Below the pieces are notes generated by a model, which worked only from the letters and a program-made list of their open reading frames with translations, made no database searches and had not been told where the DNA came from. Positions 1-7,994 of a stretch of DNA of 64,000 bases are shown here, in pieces (the first letter of the stretch is position 1; each line of letters begins with the position of its first letter). A program made the translations under genes and the position numbers. This DNA is from Candidatus Koribacter versatilis Ellin345 (GTDB taxonomy: Bacteria; Acidobacteriota; Terriglobia; Terriglobales; Acidobacteriaceae), in assembly GCF_000014005.1 (NCBI RefSeq), contig NC_008009.1, positions 4,464,001-4,528,000 of the forward strand, given 5' to 3'.

Positions 1-263
1 ACACAGCGGGTGCAATCGCCAAGGTCTTCCCGGATTGCTTTCAAGCCATCGGGTTTCGAGAGCGTCGGCTGGAGAACGTTCAACGTTTTTTCGGCTGTGA
101 CGGTGACTTCTTTTTTCTTGGGCAAATATTGTTCGTCCGGCGTTTCGGGATTTTCGCTGACAGCTGTCGCATCGACGGGCCGACGATAGAGGCCGTAAAT
201 CCCCATTTCGCGATAGAACTCCAGACGAGCGGACAGAGCATTCTGATCCAAGGTTCGGGCCAT
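1..263 (-). CDS. Uracil-DNA glycosylase, family 4-like (N-terminal part, cut by window edge)
   Basis: Only the first 87 codons are inside the window; the gene runs off the left edge. The visible protein begins MARTLDQNALSARLEFYREM, has a variable linker, and ends in LGDCTRC. In family-4 uracil-DNA glycosylases a short variable N-terminus leads into a cysteine pair (C-x-x-C) that binds a 4Fe-4S cluster, and this matches in position and wording. The enzyme removes uracil from DNA. Its ATG overlaps the coaBC stop by one base (TAATG), so it is probably the last or a late gene of the msbA-yicC-gmk-rpoZ-coaBC run. The catalytic motifs are outside the window, so the family call rests on the N-terminus alone. 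Confidence 0.7.
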   Translation of the reverse strand, partial: MARTLDQNALSARLEFYREMGIYGLYRRPVDATAVSENPETPDEQYLPKKKEVTVTAEKTLNVLQPTLSKPDGLKAIREDLGDCTRC

Positions 264-1501
264 TAGCGGGAAGTGACCTCGGATCTGATTGAAGCGCGCA
301 GTTTCACGGCGAGGTCGAGAACCCGCTGGGCCATCTCCAACTTCGTCATTTCGGGGATTTCAATCTCTTCGCTCGCTGTGACGATGGTCGCCGCATTGCG
401 GTCGGAACTAAACCCTAATCCCACCCGCGAGACATCGTTCATCACGATGGCATCAACGCCCTTCTTGCGTAATTTTTCGCGGGCGTTGGACACGCCGTCC
501 TGGGTTTCGGCTGCGAATCCTATAATTACTTGCGCCGGCTTTACGCGACGCTGACCCAATTCGGCGAGGATGTCGGTCGTCGGAACCAGATCGAGCATCA
601 TCTCGCCCTTGCGTTTGATCTTCTGGTCAGAGCGGTGCTTGGCAGTGTAGTCGGCGACCGCCGCAGTTTTGATGACAACGTCAGCGTCGGGAAAGTGCGC
701 CATGACGGCGTTGCGCATCTGCTCTGCAGTTTCGACCGGAACAACTTCGGCCGCAGACGGAGGCTTCAGTGCGGTTGGGCCGGTAATGAGGACAACCCGC
801 GCTCCACGACGAATCGCCGCTTCCGCAATCGCGTAGCCCATCTTGCCGCTGGATCGGTTGCCGAGGAACCGTACGGGATCGATTGGCTCGTAGGTGGGCC
901 CAGCCGTAACGAGCACCGTCTCGCCGACCATATCCTGAGAAATACCTAAAATCGCTATGGTTTCGGTGGCGATGTGTTCGGGCTCGGCGAGCCTGCCGGC
1001 GCCGACCATACCGCAGGCCAAGTACCCAGCACCGGGCTCGATTACGTGGACCCCGCGAGCTCGTAGCGTTTCAAGATTAATCTTGGTCGCCGGGTGCTCC
1101 CACATGTTCACGTTCATCGCCGGCGCGACGATCACGGGAGCCGCGGTGGCGAGGTAGAGCGTGGACAAGAAATCGTTGGCAATGCCCTGGGCAAACTTCG
1201 CGAGACTATCGGCAGTCGCGGGAACAACCAGCAAAGCATCGATTCCTTGCGCCACGCTGATGTGTTCGACGGCGGAGTCCACATTCGGCTCCGCGTTCCC
1301 TTCACCGAACATCTCGGTAATGACCTTCTGGCCGGAGAGTGCTGCAAACGTCAACGGGCGGACGAACTCCTGGGCGGCTCGGGTCATTATGACCTGCACC
1401 GTCACGCCGCGATCCTGTAGAAGACGCAGGACTTCCGCCGCCTTGTAAGCGGCAATTCCGCCGGTCACTCCCAATGCGATTTTCATCTTTTTGCCCAGCA
1501 C
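263..1501 (-). CDS. coaBC: Bifunctional phosphopantothenoylcysteine decarboxylase/phosphopantothenate-cysteine ligase
   Basis: CoaBC carries out two steps of coenzyme A synthesis: ligation of cysteine to 4'-phosphopantothenate, then FMN-dependent decarboxylation. The N-terminal flavoprotein half shows GVTGGIAAYK near the start, the active-site histidine in AVEHISVAQ, the PAMNVNMW motif, and the cysteine flap LACGMVGAGRLAEP. The C-terminal ligase half begins at VLVTAGPTYEPIDPVRFLGN and has the lysine motif KIKRKGE. About 412 residues is normal for the family. The open frame begins at GTG 1501, four bases after a GGGAG; an ATG at 1486 (MKIALGVTGG) fits the usual family start, so either is possible. 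It sits 65 bases after rpoZ and overlaps the next gene by one base. Confidence 0.96.
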   Translation of the reverse strand: MLGKKMKIALGVTGGIAAYKAAEVLRLLQDRGVTVQVIMTRAAQEFVRPLTFAALSGQKVITEMFGEGNAEPNVDSAVEHISVAQGIDALLVVPATADSLAKFAQGIANDFLSTLYLATAAPVIVAPAMNVNMWEHPATKINLETLRARGVHVIEPGAGYLACGMVGAGRLAEPEHIATETIAILGISQDMVGETVLVTAGPTYEPIDPVRFLGNRSSGKMGYAIAEAAIRRGARVVLITGPTALKPPSAAEVVPVETAEQMRNAVMAHFPDADVVIKTAAVADYTAKHRSDQKIKRKGEMMLDLVPTTDILAELGQRRVKPAQVIIGFAAETQDGVSNAREKLRKKGVDAIVMNDVSRVGLGFSSDRNAATIVTASEEIEIPEMTKLEMAQRVLDLAVKLRASIRSEVTSR

Positions 1502-1566
1502 ACTACTCCCGTGCCCTTTAGATTTCGATGCCGCAGAGCCAGGAAAGTCTCAAGCTGACGTGGAGT

Positions 1567-1800
1567 CTAGGCGTCCGGTATCGCCTGGTCGAGTTGCTCC
1601 TTGGCAATCTCGGCGGCCGTCTTTTTCTCAGGGATGTACCACTGGATATTGCCGGCCTTTACTTCTTCCTCGGCGATCCGGCAGGACTTTTTGGTCTGCG
1701 TATCGATCGTCGGATGGGCGCCATTCTGGATCTGGCGGGCGCGACGTGCGGCCACCAGAATATATCGATAGTTGCTGTCGAAACCGGTCATCAGCTTCAT
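1567..1800 (-). CDS. rpoZ: DNA-directed RNA polymerase omega subunit
   Basis: A 77-residue protein beginning MKLMTGFDSNYRYILVAARR. It has the omega signature: a short N-terminus, the VAARRARQIQNGA helix, then a basic/acidic stretch and IAEEEVKAG. Omega helps assemble RNA polymerase by folding beta-prime. The frame is open further upstream (to 1908), but that part lies over the end of gmk; the ATG at 1800 is preceded by GGAG with seven bases of spacing and starts 13 bases after the gmk stop. The gmk-rpoZ-coaBC order is common in many bacteria and supports the call. Confidence 0.93.
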   Translation of the reverse strand: MKLMTGFDSNYRYILVAARRARQIQNGAHPTIDTQTKKSCRIAEEEVKAGNIQWYIPEKKTAAEIAKEQLDQAIPDA

Positions 1801-1813
1801 GGAACTGCTCCAT

Positions 1814-2515
1814 TCACGGCTGGGGGTCCGTTGCATCCTTAAACGAATCCAAAATCGACTGCACTCGCTGCATCGCATTTTTGCGGATACAGCACTCAGC
1901 GGCTTCAAGTATAGCCCGATTTTCTTCGGAAATCTGTGTGCTGGAGCGGCGAATTCGCTCTGCGAGCACGATCGCCCGAAGCTGTTCCACGGCCGTCTCG
2001 AAGTTGTCGTTCACGAGAATATAGTCATAATGGCTGAAATTCTCAATCTCCTTGCCTGCGCCCTTGAGACGCCGCTCGATGACCTCGGGCGCTACGTGGT
2101 CGGAGAGATTGCGTCGCTTTAGCCGCGCTTCCAGTTCTTTGCGGGAGGGTGGCAGGATAAAAATGCCGACTGCATCTGGCAGTTTGACCTTGAGTTGCGC
2201 GGCGCCCTGGACGTCGATGTCCAGGACCAGATCGTTTCCGCGGGCCAAAGCTTCGGTCACGAAATGCTTCGCAGTCCCATAGCATTCGCCAAACACCTCG
2301 GCATGCTCAAGAAATTCGTCGGCAGCGAGCATCGCGTCGAACTTCTCGCGCGTGACGAAGAAGTATTCCCGACCGTTCTGCTCGCTTCCCCGGGGAGCAC
2401 GTGTTGTATAAGAAATTGAGAATTCGAGGCCCGGAACAACATGACGGAGTTCGTTCACCAGCGACGACTTTCCGGATCCTGAAGGCGCGGAGATGATGAA
2501 GATAGTGCCGCTCAT
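1814..2515 (-). CDS. gmk: Guanylate kinase
   Basis: Phosphorylates GMP to GDP with ATP. The P-loop APSGSGKS lies at residues 10-17, followed by the GMP-binding segment SISYTTRAPRGSEQNGREYFF and the DIDVQGA motif in the middle. At 233 residues it is slightly longer than E. coli Gmk, with extra sequence at the C-terminus after the HYDYILVND core. It starts at ATG 2515 and ends 13 bases before rpoZ. It is probably co-transcribed with msbA, yicC and the small gene before it. Confidence 0.97.
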   Translation of the reverse strand: MSGTIFIISAPSGSGKSSLVNELRHVVPGLEFSISYTTRAPRGSEQNGREYFFVTREKFDAMLAADEFLEHAEVFGECYGTAKHFVTEALARGNDLVLDIDVQGAAQLKVKLPDAVGIFILPPSRKELEARLKRRNLSDHVAPEVIERRLKGAGKEIENFSHYDYILVNDNFETAVEQLRAIVLAERIRRSSTQISEENRAILEAAECCIRKNAMQRVQSILDSFKDATDPQP

Positions 2516-2564
2516 GCGAGAGTCAGTACCTGTCCATATCGAAAGCTACAAATGCGAGAACACT

Positions 2565-2918
2565 TCAGGCTTGCCACCCAATTTTCCCTAAACCTGCAAT
2601 AATTTTGAGATTTCTCTGGATATAGAGTTTTGGAAACTCGAACTCAAGCCATGACTCCTGTCCAGCAGACCGGAGGCGAATTTTGATCGTCACCCGGATC
2701 TCCCCATCGTCTCGCCAGATTCGTATGTGACCGCCAGATGGAAGATCGGGTATCGCGACAGACATGAGTTTTGACTTGGGGATATCGCCCCATTCCCATT
2801 CAACCGCTTCCAGAACGCCGCCATCGATCGACTCACTCCCATCGTTGATGAGGTAGAAACTCCAGGACTCACCGTCGCCTAAGTTTTCTGGGCACGCCGC
2901 CAGGCGACAGGAGATCAT
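2565..2918 (-). CDS. Hypothetical protein between yicC and gmk
   Basis: A 117-residue protein with no family I recognise. It has no signal peptide or membrane segment. It is rich in Trp, Glu and Gly, contains beta-like segments (IRVTIKIRLRSAG, SWLEFEFPKLYI) and may form a small beta-rich fold. Its ATG overlaps the yicC stop in an ATGA, so it is probably translated by coupling to yicC, and the tight position inside an essential operon argues that it is a real gene. It is followed by 49 bases and then gmk. Its function is unknown. Confidence 0.65.
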   Translation of the reverse strand: MISCRLAACPENLGDGESWSFYLINDGSESIDGGVLEAVEWEWGDIPKSKLMSVAIPDLPSGGHIRIWRDDGEIRVTIKIRLRSAGQESWLEFEFPKLYIQRNLKIIAGLGKIGWQA

Positions 2919-3805
2919 TCGATGTTCTGCACCTGTTCGCGCGATTTCTCAATCTCGCTTTTCATCTGCAGGCCGAACTGTGTGATACGCAGCGCTTCGC
3001 CGGCGACTCCGGAAGTCTTGGAGAGCAAGGTGTTTGATTCGCGGTTCATTTCCTGCAGGAGGAAATCGAGCTTTTTGCCCGCCTCACCGGGTGCATCGAG
3101 CAAGCCAAGGAAGTGCTGGATGTGGTTTTTCATTCGCACCAGTTCTTCCTGGATGTCAGACCGTTCTGCCAACATCGCAGCCTCTTGAAGGATGCGGTCT
3201 TTGTCGGCGTGACTTCCGATGAGTTCCTGCATTCTGGCATGGATTTTTTCGAGATGAGCATGCAGCATGGCAGACCGAAGCTTGTCGACCTCGTCGGTTG
3301 CGTGCTGGAGGTGTCCCATCCGCTCTCGCAGTTCACGGACGATCCCCGCGCCTTCTTCAGCACGCATGCTGTCGAGTTTCGCAATGCCGTCGTCGAGCTT
3401 CTTTAGAATTGCGGCTTCGAGTGCTTCGTCGTTGGGATCGATGGTCGATCCGCTCATGGCGCCCGGCATCTTCAGAATCGCCGCCAGGTCAGGCTCAGCA
3501 CTGACGGAAAATTCTCGAGCGGCTTCGCGAAATGCATTTACGTAGCCACCGACCAATTGCCGATTCACGGCCAGCGAAGAGCCGTCGGAGCGTTCCATCG
3601 CCAAAGTAAGTTCCACATGTCCGCGATGGAGTTTCTCTTTGAAGGTGCGGCGAATCTTCATCTCAAGCGCATCACTGTCAGCGGGCATCCTGAGATGGAG
3701 GTCGAGAAAGCGGTGGTTCACGGACTTCAGAGTGATCGTGAAGGCGACTTGGTCGTTGAATTGACCTTTCACCTGCGCGAATCCGGTCATCGATCGAATG
3801 GCCAT
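2915..3805 (-). CDS. yicC: YicC family endoribonuclease
   Basis: YicC-type proteins are endoribonucleases implicated in small-RNA turnover and stress survival. The protein begins MAIRSMTGFAQVKGQ, the hallmark N-terminus, has KSVNHRFLDLHLRMP shortly after, and ends with the conserved tail in KSEIEKSREQVQNIE. With the ATG at 3805 it has 296 residues, close to the usual 290. The frame is open back to 3880, but that would overlap msbA, and the conserved IRSMTGFA motif fixes the start. Four bases separate it from the msbA stop, and YicC is often next to gmk and rpoZ, as here. Confidence 0.95.
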   Translation of the reverse strand: MAIRSMTGFAQVKGQFNDQVAFTITLKSVNHRFLDLHLRMPADSDALEMKIRRTFKEKLHRGHVELTLAMERSDGSSLAVNRQLVGGYVNAFREAAREFSVSAEPDLAAILKMPGAMSGSTIDPNDEALEAAILKKLDDGIAKLDSMRAEEGAGIVRELRERMGHLQHATDEVDKLRSAMLHAHLEKIHARMQELIGSHADKDRILQEAAMLAERSDIQEELVRMKNHIQHFLGLLDAPGEAGKKLDFLLQEMNRESNTLLSKTSGVAGEALRITQFGLQMKSEIEKSREQVQNIE

Positions 3806-3809
3806 AGTT

Positions 3810-5690
3810 TTAGGTCGTGCGAGTGTCGGGGAGCGGAACGTGCACAGCATGGCCGTTCGCTTCGCCGTTGCTTCCGTCAAAATCTACGAATTGCAGATCA
3901 TACAACTTGCGGTAGGTCCCGAGATGCGACATGAGGTCTTCATGGCTCCCAGAATCCGCAATTACGCCTTTTTCAAGTACCAGAATGCGGTCCGCCCGTC
4001 GAACCGTCGAAAGACGGTGAGCGATGACGAACACGGTACGTCCTGTCATCAGGTTTTGCAACGCGGAAGCGACTAGAGATTCGCTTTCGGCATCCAGCGC
4101 GGACGTTGCTTCGTCGAGGATGAGTATTGGCGCGTTTTTAAGGATTGCCCGAGCAATCGCTAATCGTTGGCGCTCGCCGCCGCTCAATCGCACGCCCCGT
4201 TCACCGATGATGGTGTTGTAGCCTTCCGGCAGATTCAGAATGAAGTCGTGGGCGAGGGCGGCCTTCGCTGCTGCTTCCACTTGCTCTTGCGAGACGTGCG
4301 GCTGACCGTAGGCAATATTATTGCGCACCGTGTCGTTAAACAGGATAGTTTCCTGCGTCACGATGCCGATTTGCTTGCGCAATGAAGCTACGGTCACATC
4401 ACGAATGTCCTGGCCGTCGATGGTCACGACTCCGGAACTTACGTCGAAAAATCGGGGAAGCAGATGAACGAGAGTGGTCTTGCCTGCCCCGCTGGAGCCA
4501 ACGATCGCAAGAACTTCACCGCGTTTCACCGCAAAATCGATGTCGCGCAGGATCTCGCGGCAATCAGCATCGCTCCCATAGGCGAAACTCACATGATCGA
4601 AGCGGATCGTCTTCTCGAAAGGCTTCAACTCGCGAGCACTAGCCTTCTCTCGCACCTCATCTTCGGCATGCATGAATTCCACGATGCCCGACGAGGCGCC
4701 GATGGCCTGCTGGAAGTTGTTATAGAAACCTGCGAACTTGCGGACTGGATCGTAAAGGCTGAAGACTGCCACGATGAAGGTCATGAACTGCGGAAGATCC
4801 ATGTAGCCGGTCTTGATCTGCTGGCGCCCCACCAGGAGGAGCAAAGCCACCGCGATCGCGCCAAGTACATCCATCAAGGGCGAACTTATGGCGGCAGCAC
4901 TCACAGAACGAAGGTTCGCCTTGAACAAGCGCTTCGCCGCGCTACGGAAGCGAAGGATTTCCCACAACTCCATCCCGAAGGCTTTGACAATTCGGACGCC
5001 AGTGATCGTTTCATGCAGGATGTTCTGAATCTCAGCGAGCCGGTCTTGTCCTTTGCGGGTCGTAGTGCGAACACTGCGGCCGACCTTTCGGCTCGAACCG
5101 ATGATGATCGGTAGGAAAATGAGAAGGATCCATGACAGCTTCCGTCCGTTGATCACCACGACGGCAGCGGTAAAGAAAAACGTGAAGAATTGCTGCATCA
5201 TCTCGGCGAGCACGCTCGACATCGCGAACTGCACGCGTTCAATGTCGTTGATGATGGTCGAGATCAGCTTGCCAGTCGCATTTTTCGAGAAGAATGCCGC
5301 CGAGCGTCGCAATACGGCGTCGTAAACGTCGTTGCGCAGATCGGTAACCATGCCGAACCCGCCATAATTCACGAGATAGGTTCCGGCGTAGTCGCAGATT
5401 CCTTTCAGCAATGTGGAGACAACGAGCGCAAATGCGACTACGGTCCAGTCGTTATGCAGCGCATCCGGCACGACTTTCTGTAGATGGAAGACGTAGTGGG
5501 TTCCCGGCAGCTTGAAGAGGGCGATTTCTTCGTTCGAAATCGAGGGATGGAGAACGCGCTGGAAAACCGGGCCGATGAGTAAGAGCCGAAAGGCTTGGAG
5601 CAGCCCCACAAACGCGAGGAGTATTACGGAGACACCCACCTGAAACCAGTACGGCTTAAGGTAATGCAACAAAGGTTTCAGTTGGCGCAT
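3810..5690 (-). CDS. msbA: ABC transporter, permease-ATPase fusion, MsbA/lipid A exporter-like
   Basis: A half-transporter of 626 residues with an N-terminal six-helix membrane domain (roughly 15-320) and a C-terminal ATPase. Walker A GSSGAGKTT is at about 398-406, the signature LSGGERQ at 502-508, and Walker B ILILDEATSALD from about 522. The type IV exporter layout is typical of MsbA, which flips lipid A-core across the inner membrane. Other exporters of the same architecture cannot be excluded, but the envelope context fits. The ATG at 5690 has GAGG seven bases upstream. It heads the run down to the glycosylase at the left edge. Confidence 0.9.
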   Translation of the reverse strand: MRQLKPLLHYLKPYWFQVGVSVILLAFVGLLQAFRLLLIGPVFQRVLHPSISNEEIALFKLPGTHYVFHLQKVVPDALHNDWTVVAFALVVSTLLKGICDYAGTYLVNYGGFGMVTDLRNDVYDAVLRRSAAFFSKNATGKLISTIINDIERVQFAMSSVLAEMMQQFFTFFFTAAVVVINGRKLSWILLIFLPIIIGSSRKVGRSVRTTTRKGQDRLAEIQNILHETITGVRIVKAFGMELWEILRFRSAAKRLFKANLRSVSAAAISSPLMDVLGAIAVALLLLVGRQQIKTGYMDLPQFMTFIVAVFSLYDPVRKFAGFYNNFQQAIGASSGIVEFMHAEDEVREKASARELKPFEKTIRFDHVSFAYGSDADCREILRDIDFAVKRGEVLAIVGSSGAGKTTLVHLLPRFFDVSSGVVTIDGQDIRDVTVASLRKQIGIVTQETILFNDTVRNNIAYGQPHVSQEQVEAAAKAALAHDFILNLPEGYNTIIGERGVRLSGGERQRLAIARAILKNAPILILDEATSALDAESESLVASALQNLMTGRTVFVIAHRLSTVRRADRILVLEKGVIADSGSHEDLMSHLGTYRKLYDLQFVDFDGSNGEANGHAVHVPLPDTRTT

Positions 5691-5760
5691 GCAGCGTCCT
5701 CAATAGGCCAAGCGTGTAAAAGAGTGCTCACTCTATTTTAAAGGAGTGTGGCGGAAACGC

Positions 5761-6684
5761 CTATTTTGGCGAGTCGCGATGCACGACTTTTACGTTGTAG
5801 CCTGCGGTTGCAAGACGCTTCTTTACGTCTTCGGCAATCATGACCGAGCGGTGCTGGCCGCCGGTACATCCGAACGCGATGGTTAAATAGCTCTTCCCTT
5901 CGCTGATGTAGTGCGGCAGCAAATAAACCAAAAGTTCGGAGATGCGGTTAATGAACTCCTGCGTCTGCGGGAACGATCGAATATACTTCGCGACCTTTGG
6001 ATGACGCCCGGTAAATGGCCGAAATTCAGGTACAAAGTGGGGGTTCGGCAGGAACCGCACATCAAACAGGAGGTCGGCATCGTCAGGCACTCCTTTGCGG
6101 AATCCGAAGCTCACGCATGAGACCAGTATCTTCTTATGATCCTGAGTGCGTGCATGCCCGAAGCGATCGAAAATCAGCGCCCGTAATTCGTGAACGTTGA
6201 ATTTTGAGGTGTCGATCATCATGTCCGCCACTTTCCGGATCGGAGCAAGACGCCGCCTCTCACTTTCGATGGACGCCTTCACGGGCATCGAGATTCCGAG
6301 GGGATGGGGCCTTCGAGTCTCGCTGAACCGGCGGAGAAGAATTTCGTCGTCGGCCTCAAGGAAAACCACATTTGATTTCACGATCTGGCGGACGGAGCGG
6401 AGCGTGGCGGGTAGTCGATCGAGGCCTTGACCCTCACGGATATCCAATACGAGAGCTGCGCGGTTGATCTCCGGTGAGTCGGCAACCAGATCAGCAAACT
6501 GCGGAACCAAATCCACGGGCAGGTTGTCGACGCAGTAATATCCGAGGTCCTCAAAGGCTTTGAGCACTGAGGCCTTACCGGAACCGCTTAACCCGGTAAT
6601 GATCACCAATTCCGAAGGCTGCAGCTTTGGCGCCCGAGGGCTCTTCGGCAACACCTTCTTCTTCTTTGTCTTGCGAAGCGGCAT
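5761..6684 (-). CDS. rapZ: RNase adapter protein RapZ (P-loop nucleotide-binding protein)
   Basis: A 307-residue protein with P-loop GLSGSGKA at 31-38, directly followed by the family wording FEDLGYYCVDNLPVDLV, and the C-terminal domain motif FGCTGGQHRSV. RapZ/YvcJ proteins act in amino-sugar sensing and RNA metabolism in enterobacteria; the role in acidobacteria is not known. The lysine-rich N-terminus (KTKKKKVLPKSPRAPK) is an extra tail ahead of the core. It lies 62 bases downstream of three small coupled ORFs and 70 bases upstream of msbA. Confidence 0.93.
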   Translation of the reverse strand: MPLRKTKKKKVLPKSPRAPKLQPSELVIITGLSGSGKASVLKAFEDLGYYCVDNLPVDLVPQFADLVADSPEINRAALVLDIREGQGLDRLPATLRSVRQIVKSNVVFLEADDEILLRRFSETRRPHPLGISMPVKASIESERRRLAPIRKVADMMIDTSKFNVHELRALIFDRFGHARTQDHKKILVSCVSFGFRKGVPDDADLLFDVRFLPNPHFVPEFRPFTGRHPKVAKYIRSFPQTQEFINRISELLVYLLPHYISEGKSYLTIAFGCTGGQHRSVMIAEDVKKRLATAGYNVKVVHRDSPK

Positions 6685-6746
6685 GGTTGGGACATCCTAC
6701 TCTACGGGGACGAGGGTAGGCGAGCGATACTCTCTGGGCGGTGCCG

Positions 6747-6920
6747 CTATTCCATGTATCGAATGCCGGCCCAGAGTGCGCCGATCACCAAGACGGTGAT
6801 GCCTCCTACTATTGCCAGAAATCCCAGGACACGAAGGAAGTGTGACTGGCGGTCGGTCGTATCGTTGTCCACTTTCCTGATGTCTTCTTCCAGGCTTTCG
6901 AACATAGCATTCGCGGTCAA
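6747..6920 (-). CDS. Small single-pass membrane protein
   Basis: A 57-residue ORF. A polar, acidic N-terminus (FESLEEDIRKVDNDTTDRQ) is followed by one hydrophobic helix (FLRVLGFLAIVGGITVLVIG) and a short tail ending ALWAGIRYME. I place the start at TTG 6920: it overlaps the stop of the gene before it (TTGA) and has GAGGAGG at 6931-6937, ten bases upstream. An ATG at 6905 is in the same frame but has no SD. It is the third of three overlapping small ORFs and lies upstream of rapZ. The function is unknown. Confidence 0.6.
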   Translation of the reverse strand: MTANAMFESLEEDIRKVDNDTTDRQSHFLRVLGFLAIVGGITVLVIGALWAGIRYME

Positions 6921-7096
6921 CGCCGCTTTACCTCCTCGGGGAAGAAGTCGTCGAAGAAATCGTCGTCCTCATCCGCCCAATCATCGAGTTCCATGAAATC
7001 CGCGTCTTCGCGAGGCTGCGCATTGGTGGAGGCCGCGGCACTCCGCTTTGTCCTTCGCGTAGGTCTCTTGTCGATGGCTGAAGAGGTGTCTTTCAT
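6917..7096 (-). CDS. Small acidic-tailed protein
   Basis: A 59-residue protein with a basic first half (KRPTRRTKRSAAAS) and a strongly acidic, aromatic second half (DDWADEDDDFFDDFF), ending EEVKRR. It has no known domain. The ATG at 7096 overlaps the stop of the preceding zinc-ribbon-like gene as ATGA, and its own stop overlaps the next start as TTGA. The two overlaps suggest a translated, coupled gene. The charge pattern suggests binding to a basic partner, but this is inference. Confidence 0.6.
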   Translation of the reverse strand: MKDTSSAIDKRPTRRTKRSAAASTNAQPREDADFMELDDWADEDDDFFDDFFPEEVKRR

Positions 7097-7326
7097 GAAT
7101 TCTCTTTTCGTGTGTGCTTTGCCGTACCGCTTACGCGTGTGCCGTTCAGAACGGCTATATCGAGGGGTGGCGCGTCCCGGTCGCATAGCCAAAAGAGATG
7201 TCTTCGCGGAAAAGGACGATTCGTGCCCCAATCGCCGTCTTCTACGTCCACCACGATCAGACCGTTGCCTCGTCCAAAGGAACGAAGGGGGGTCGAGCAG
7301 TTCGGATTGGGACAGGTCGCAATCAA
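7093..7326 (-). CDS. Small zinc-ribbon-like protein
   Basis: A protein of about 77 residues. Its start reads ATCPNPNCSTPLRSFGRG, giving a C-x4-C pair, and a second cysteine site lies in RHLFWLCDRDAPP. I recall small acidobacterial proteins with this pattern (CPxPxCSTxxxxFGxG...FWLCxxCA). Here the last cysteine of the second pair is replaced (WLCDRDA), so only three cysteines remain and zinc binding may be weak or lost. TTG 7326 is the likely start because GGAGG lies five bases upstream; GTG 7341 is in frame but lacks an SD. The stop overlaps the next gene (ATGA). Confidence 0.65.
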   Translation of the reverse strand: MIATCPNPNCSTPLRSFGRGNGLIVVDVEDGDWGTNRPFPRRHLFWLCDRDAPPLDIAVLNGTRVSGTAKHTRKENS

Positions 7327-7473
7327 GCCGACCTCCGGCACAACTGCTTGCTTGAATCACTCCATCACCGAACTGATTCGACGAGCGTCAATTTTCTTTC
7401 TGACTGCCCGATTCGGGACACCCGACTGCGGGAGCAGTCCAGACGCTAAGAGTCGGGTTCCTCTGGATAACGG

Positions 7474-7501
7474 TTGTTCCCGAGCAGCGGACGGCTATAA
7501 T
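7474..7501 (+). promoter_or_regulatory. Putative sigma-70 promoter of the EamA gene
   Basis: A perfect TATAAT at 7496-7501 with TTGTTC at 7474-7479, a 16-base spacer. The -35 box is only a half match. The -10 box overlaps the ATG at 7500, so a transcript from here cannot use that ATG; it would start near 7508 and carry the SD and GTG at 7566. Confidence 0.5.
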
Positions 7502-7565
7502 GCCGGAACTCGCAAACGACAGCGCGGAAAACGTGCGGGCCAAATCATCTCGAATCGGAGACTCC

Positions 7566-7976
7566 GTGAAGACCTGGTATCTCTACGCGTTACTGACGGT
7601 TTTGATGTGGGGTGTGTGGGGAGTTTTCAGCAAGTTGGCTTCGGCTTACTCAAAGCCAAGGCAAATACTGCTCTTCCAATCAGCGGGCGTGCTCGCGTTC
7701 GCCGTCGTGGTCTTGCTTCTGGAGAGGTTTCACATCGAATGGTCGCGCCCGGGATTCACATGGTCGTTCCTAGCCGGGTTCTTCACCTTCGTCGGCTTCC
7801 TGACCTTCTTCGCCGCGCTCGAGAACGGAAAAGCGTCAACCGTCGTGACACTCTCAGCGCTCTATCCAGTAGTAACGATTTTGCTGAGCGTGATTTTCCT
7901 GCATGAAAAGGTGTCGCTGAAAGAAGGCTTAGGAATTGTGTTCGCGTTAGTTGCGTGTGCGCTTCTCGCGTCGTGA
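7566..7976 (+). CDS. EamA-type (drug/metabolite transporter superfamily) small membrane protein
   Basis: A single EamA-like unit of about 136 residues with four to five hydrophobic helices. It begins WYLYALLTVLMWGVWGVFSK, has the family-typical ALENGKASTVVTLSALYPVV and LHEKVSLKEGLGIVF, and ends LVACALLAS. Single-domain members presumably work as dimers; the substrate is unknown. The frame is open from ATG 7500, but that codon lies inside a perfect -10 box. GTG 7566 has GGAG five bases upstream and puts the start right before the first helix, as is usual. It is one of few plus-strand genes and its end converges on the cupin gene. Confidence 0.8.
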   Translation: MKTWYLYALLTVLMWGVWGVFSKLASAYSKPRQILLFQSAGVLAFAVVVLLLERFHIEWSRPGFTWSFLAGFFTFVGFLTFFAALENGKASTVVTLSALYPVVTILLSVIFLHEKVSLKEGLGIVFALVACALLAS

Positions 7977-7994
7977 TTCTCAGAATGAACACAA

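Noticed and set aside
1567-1908. Extended rpoZ frame with 36 more residues
   Set aside because: The extension overlaps gmk and is not conserved in omega proteins; the ATG at 1800 has an SD.
5691-5760. Possible terminator after rapZ (AGAGT-GAGC-ACTCT followed by TTTT)
   Set aside because: The stem has only five base pairs and msbA follows directly; too weak to call.
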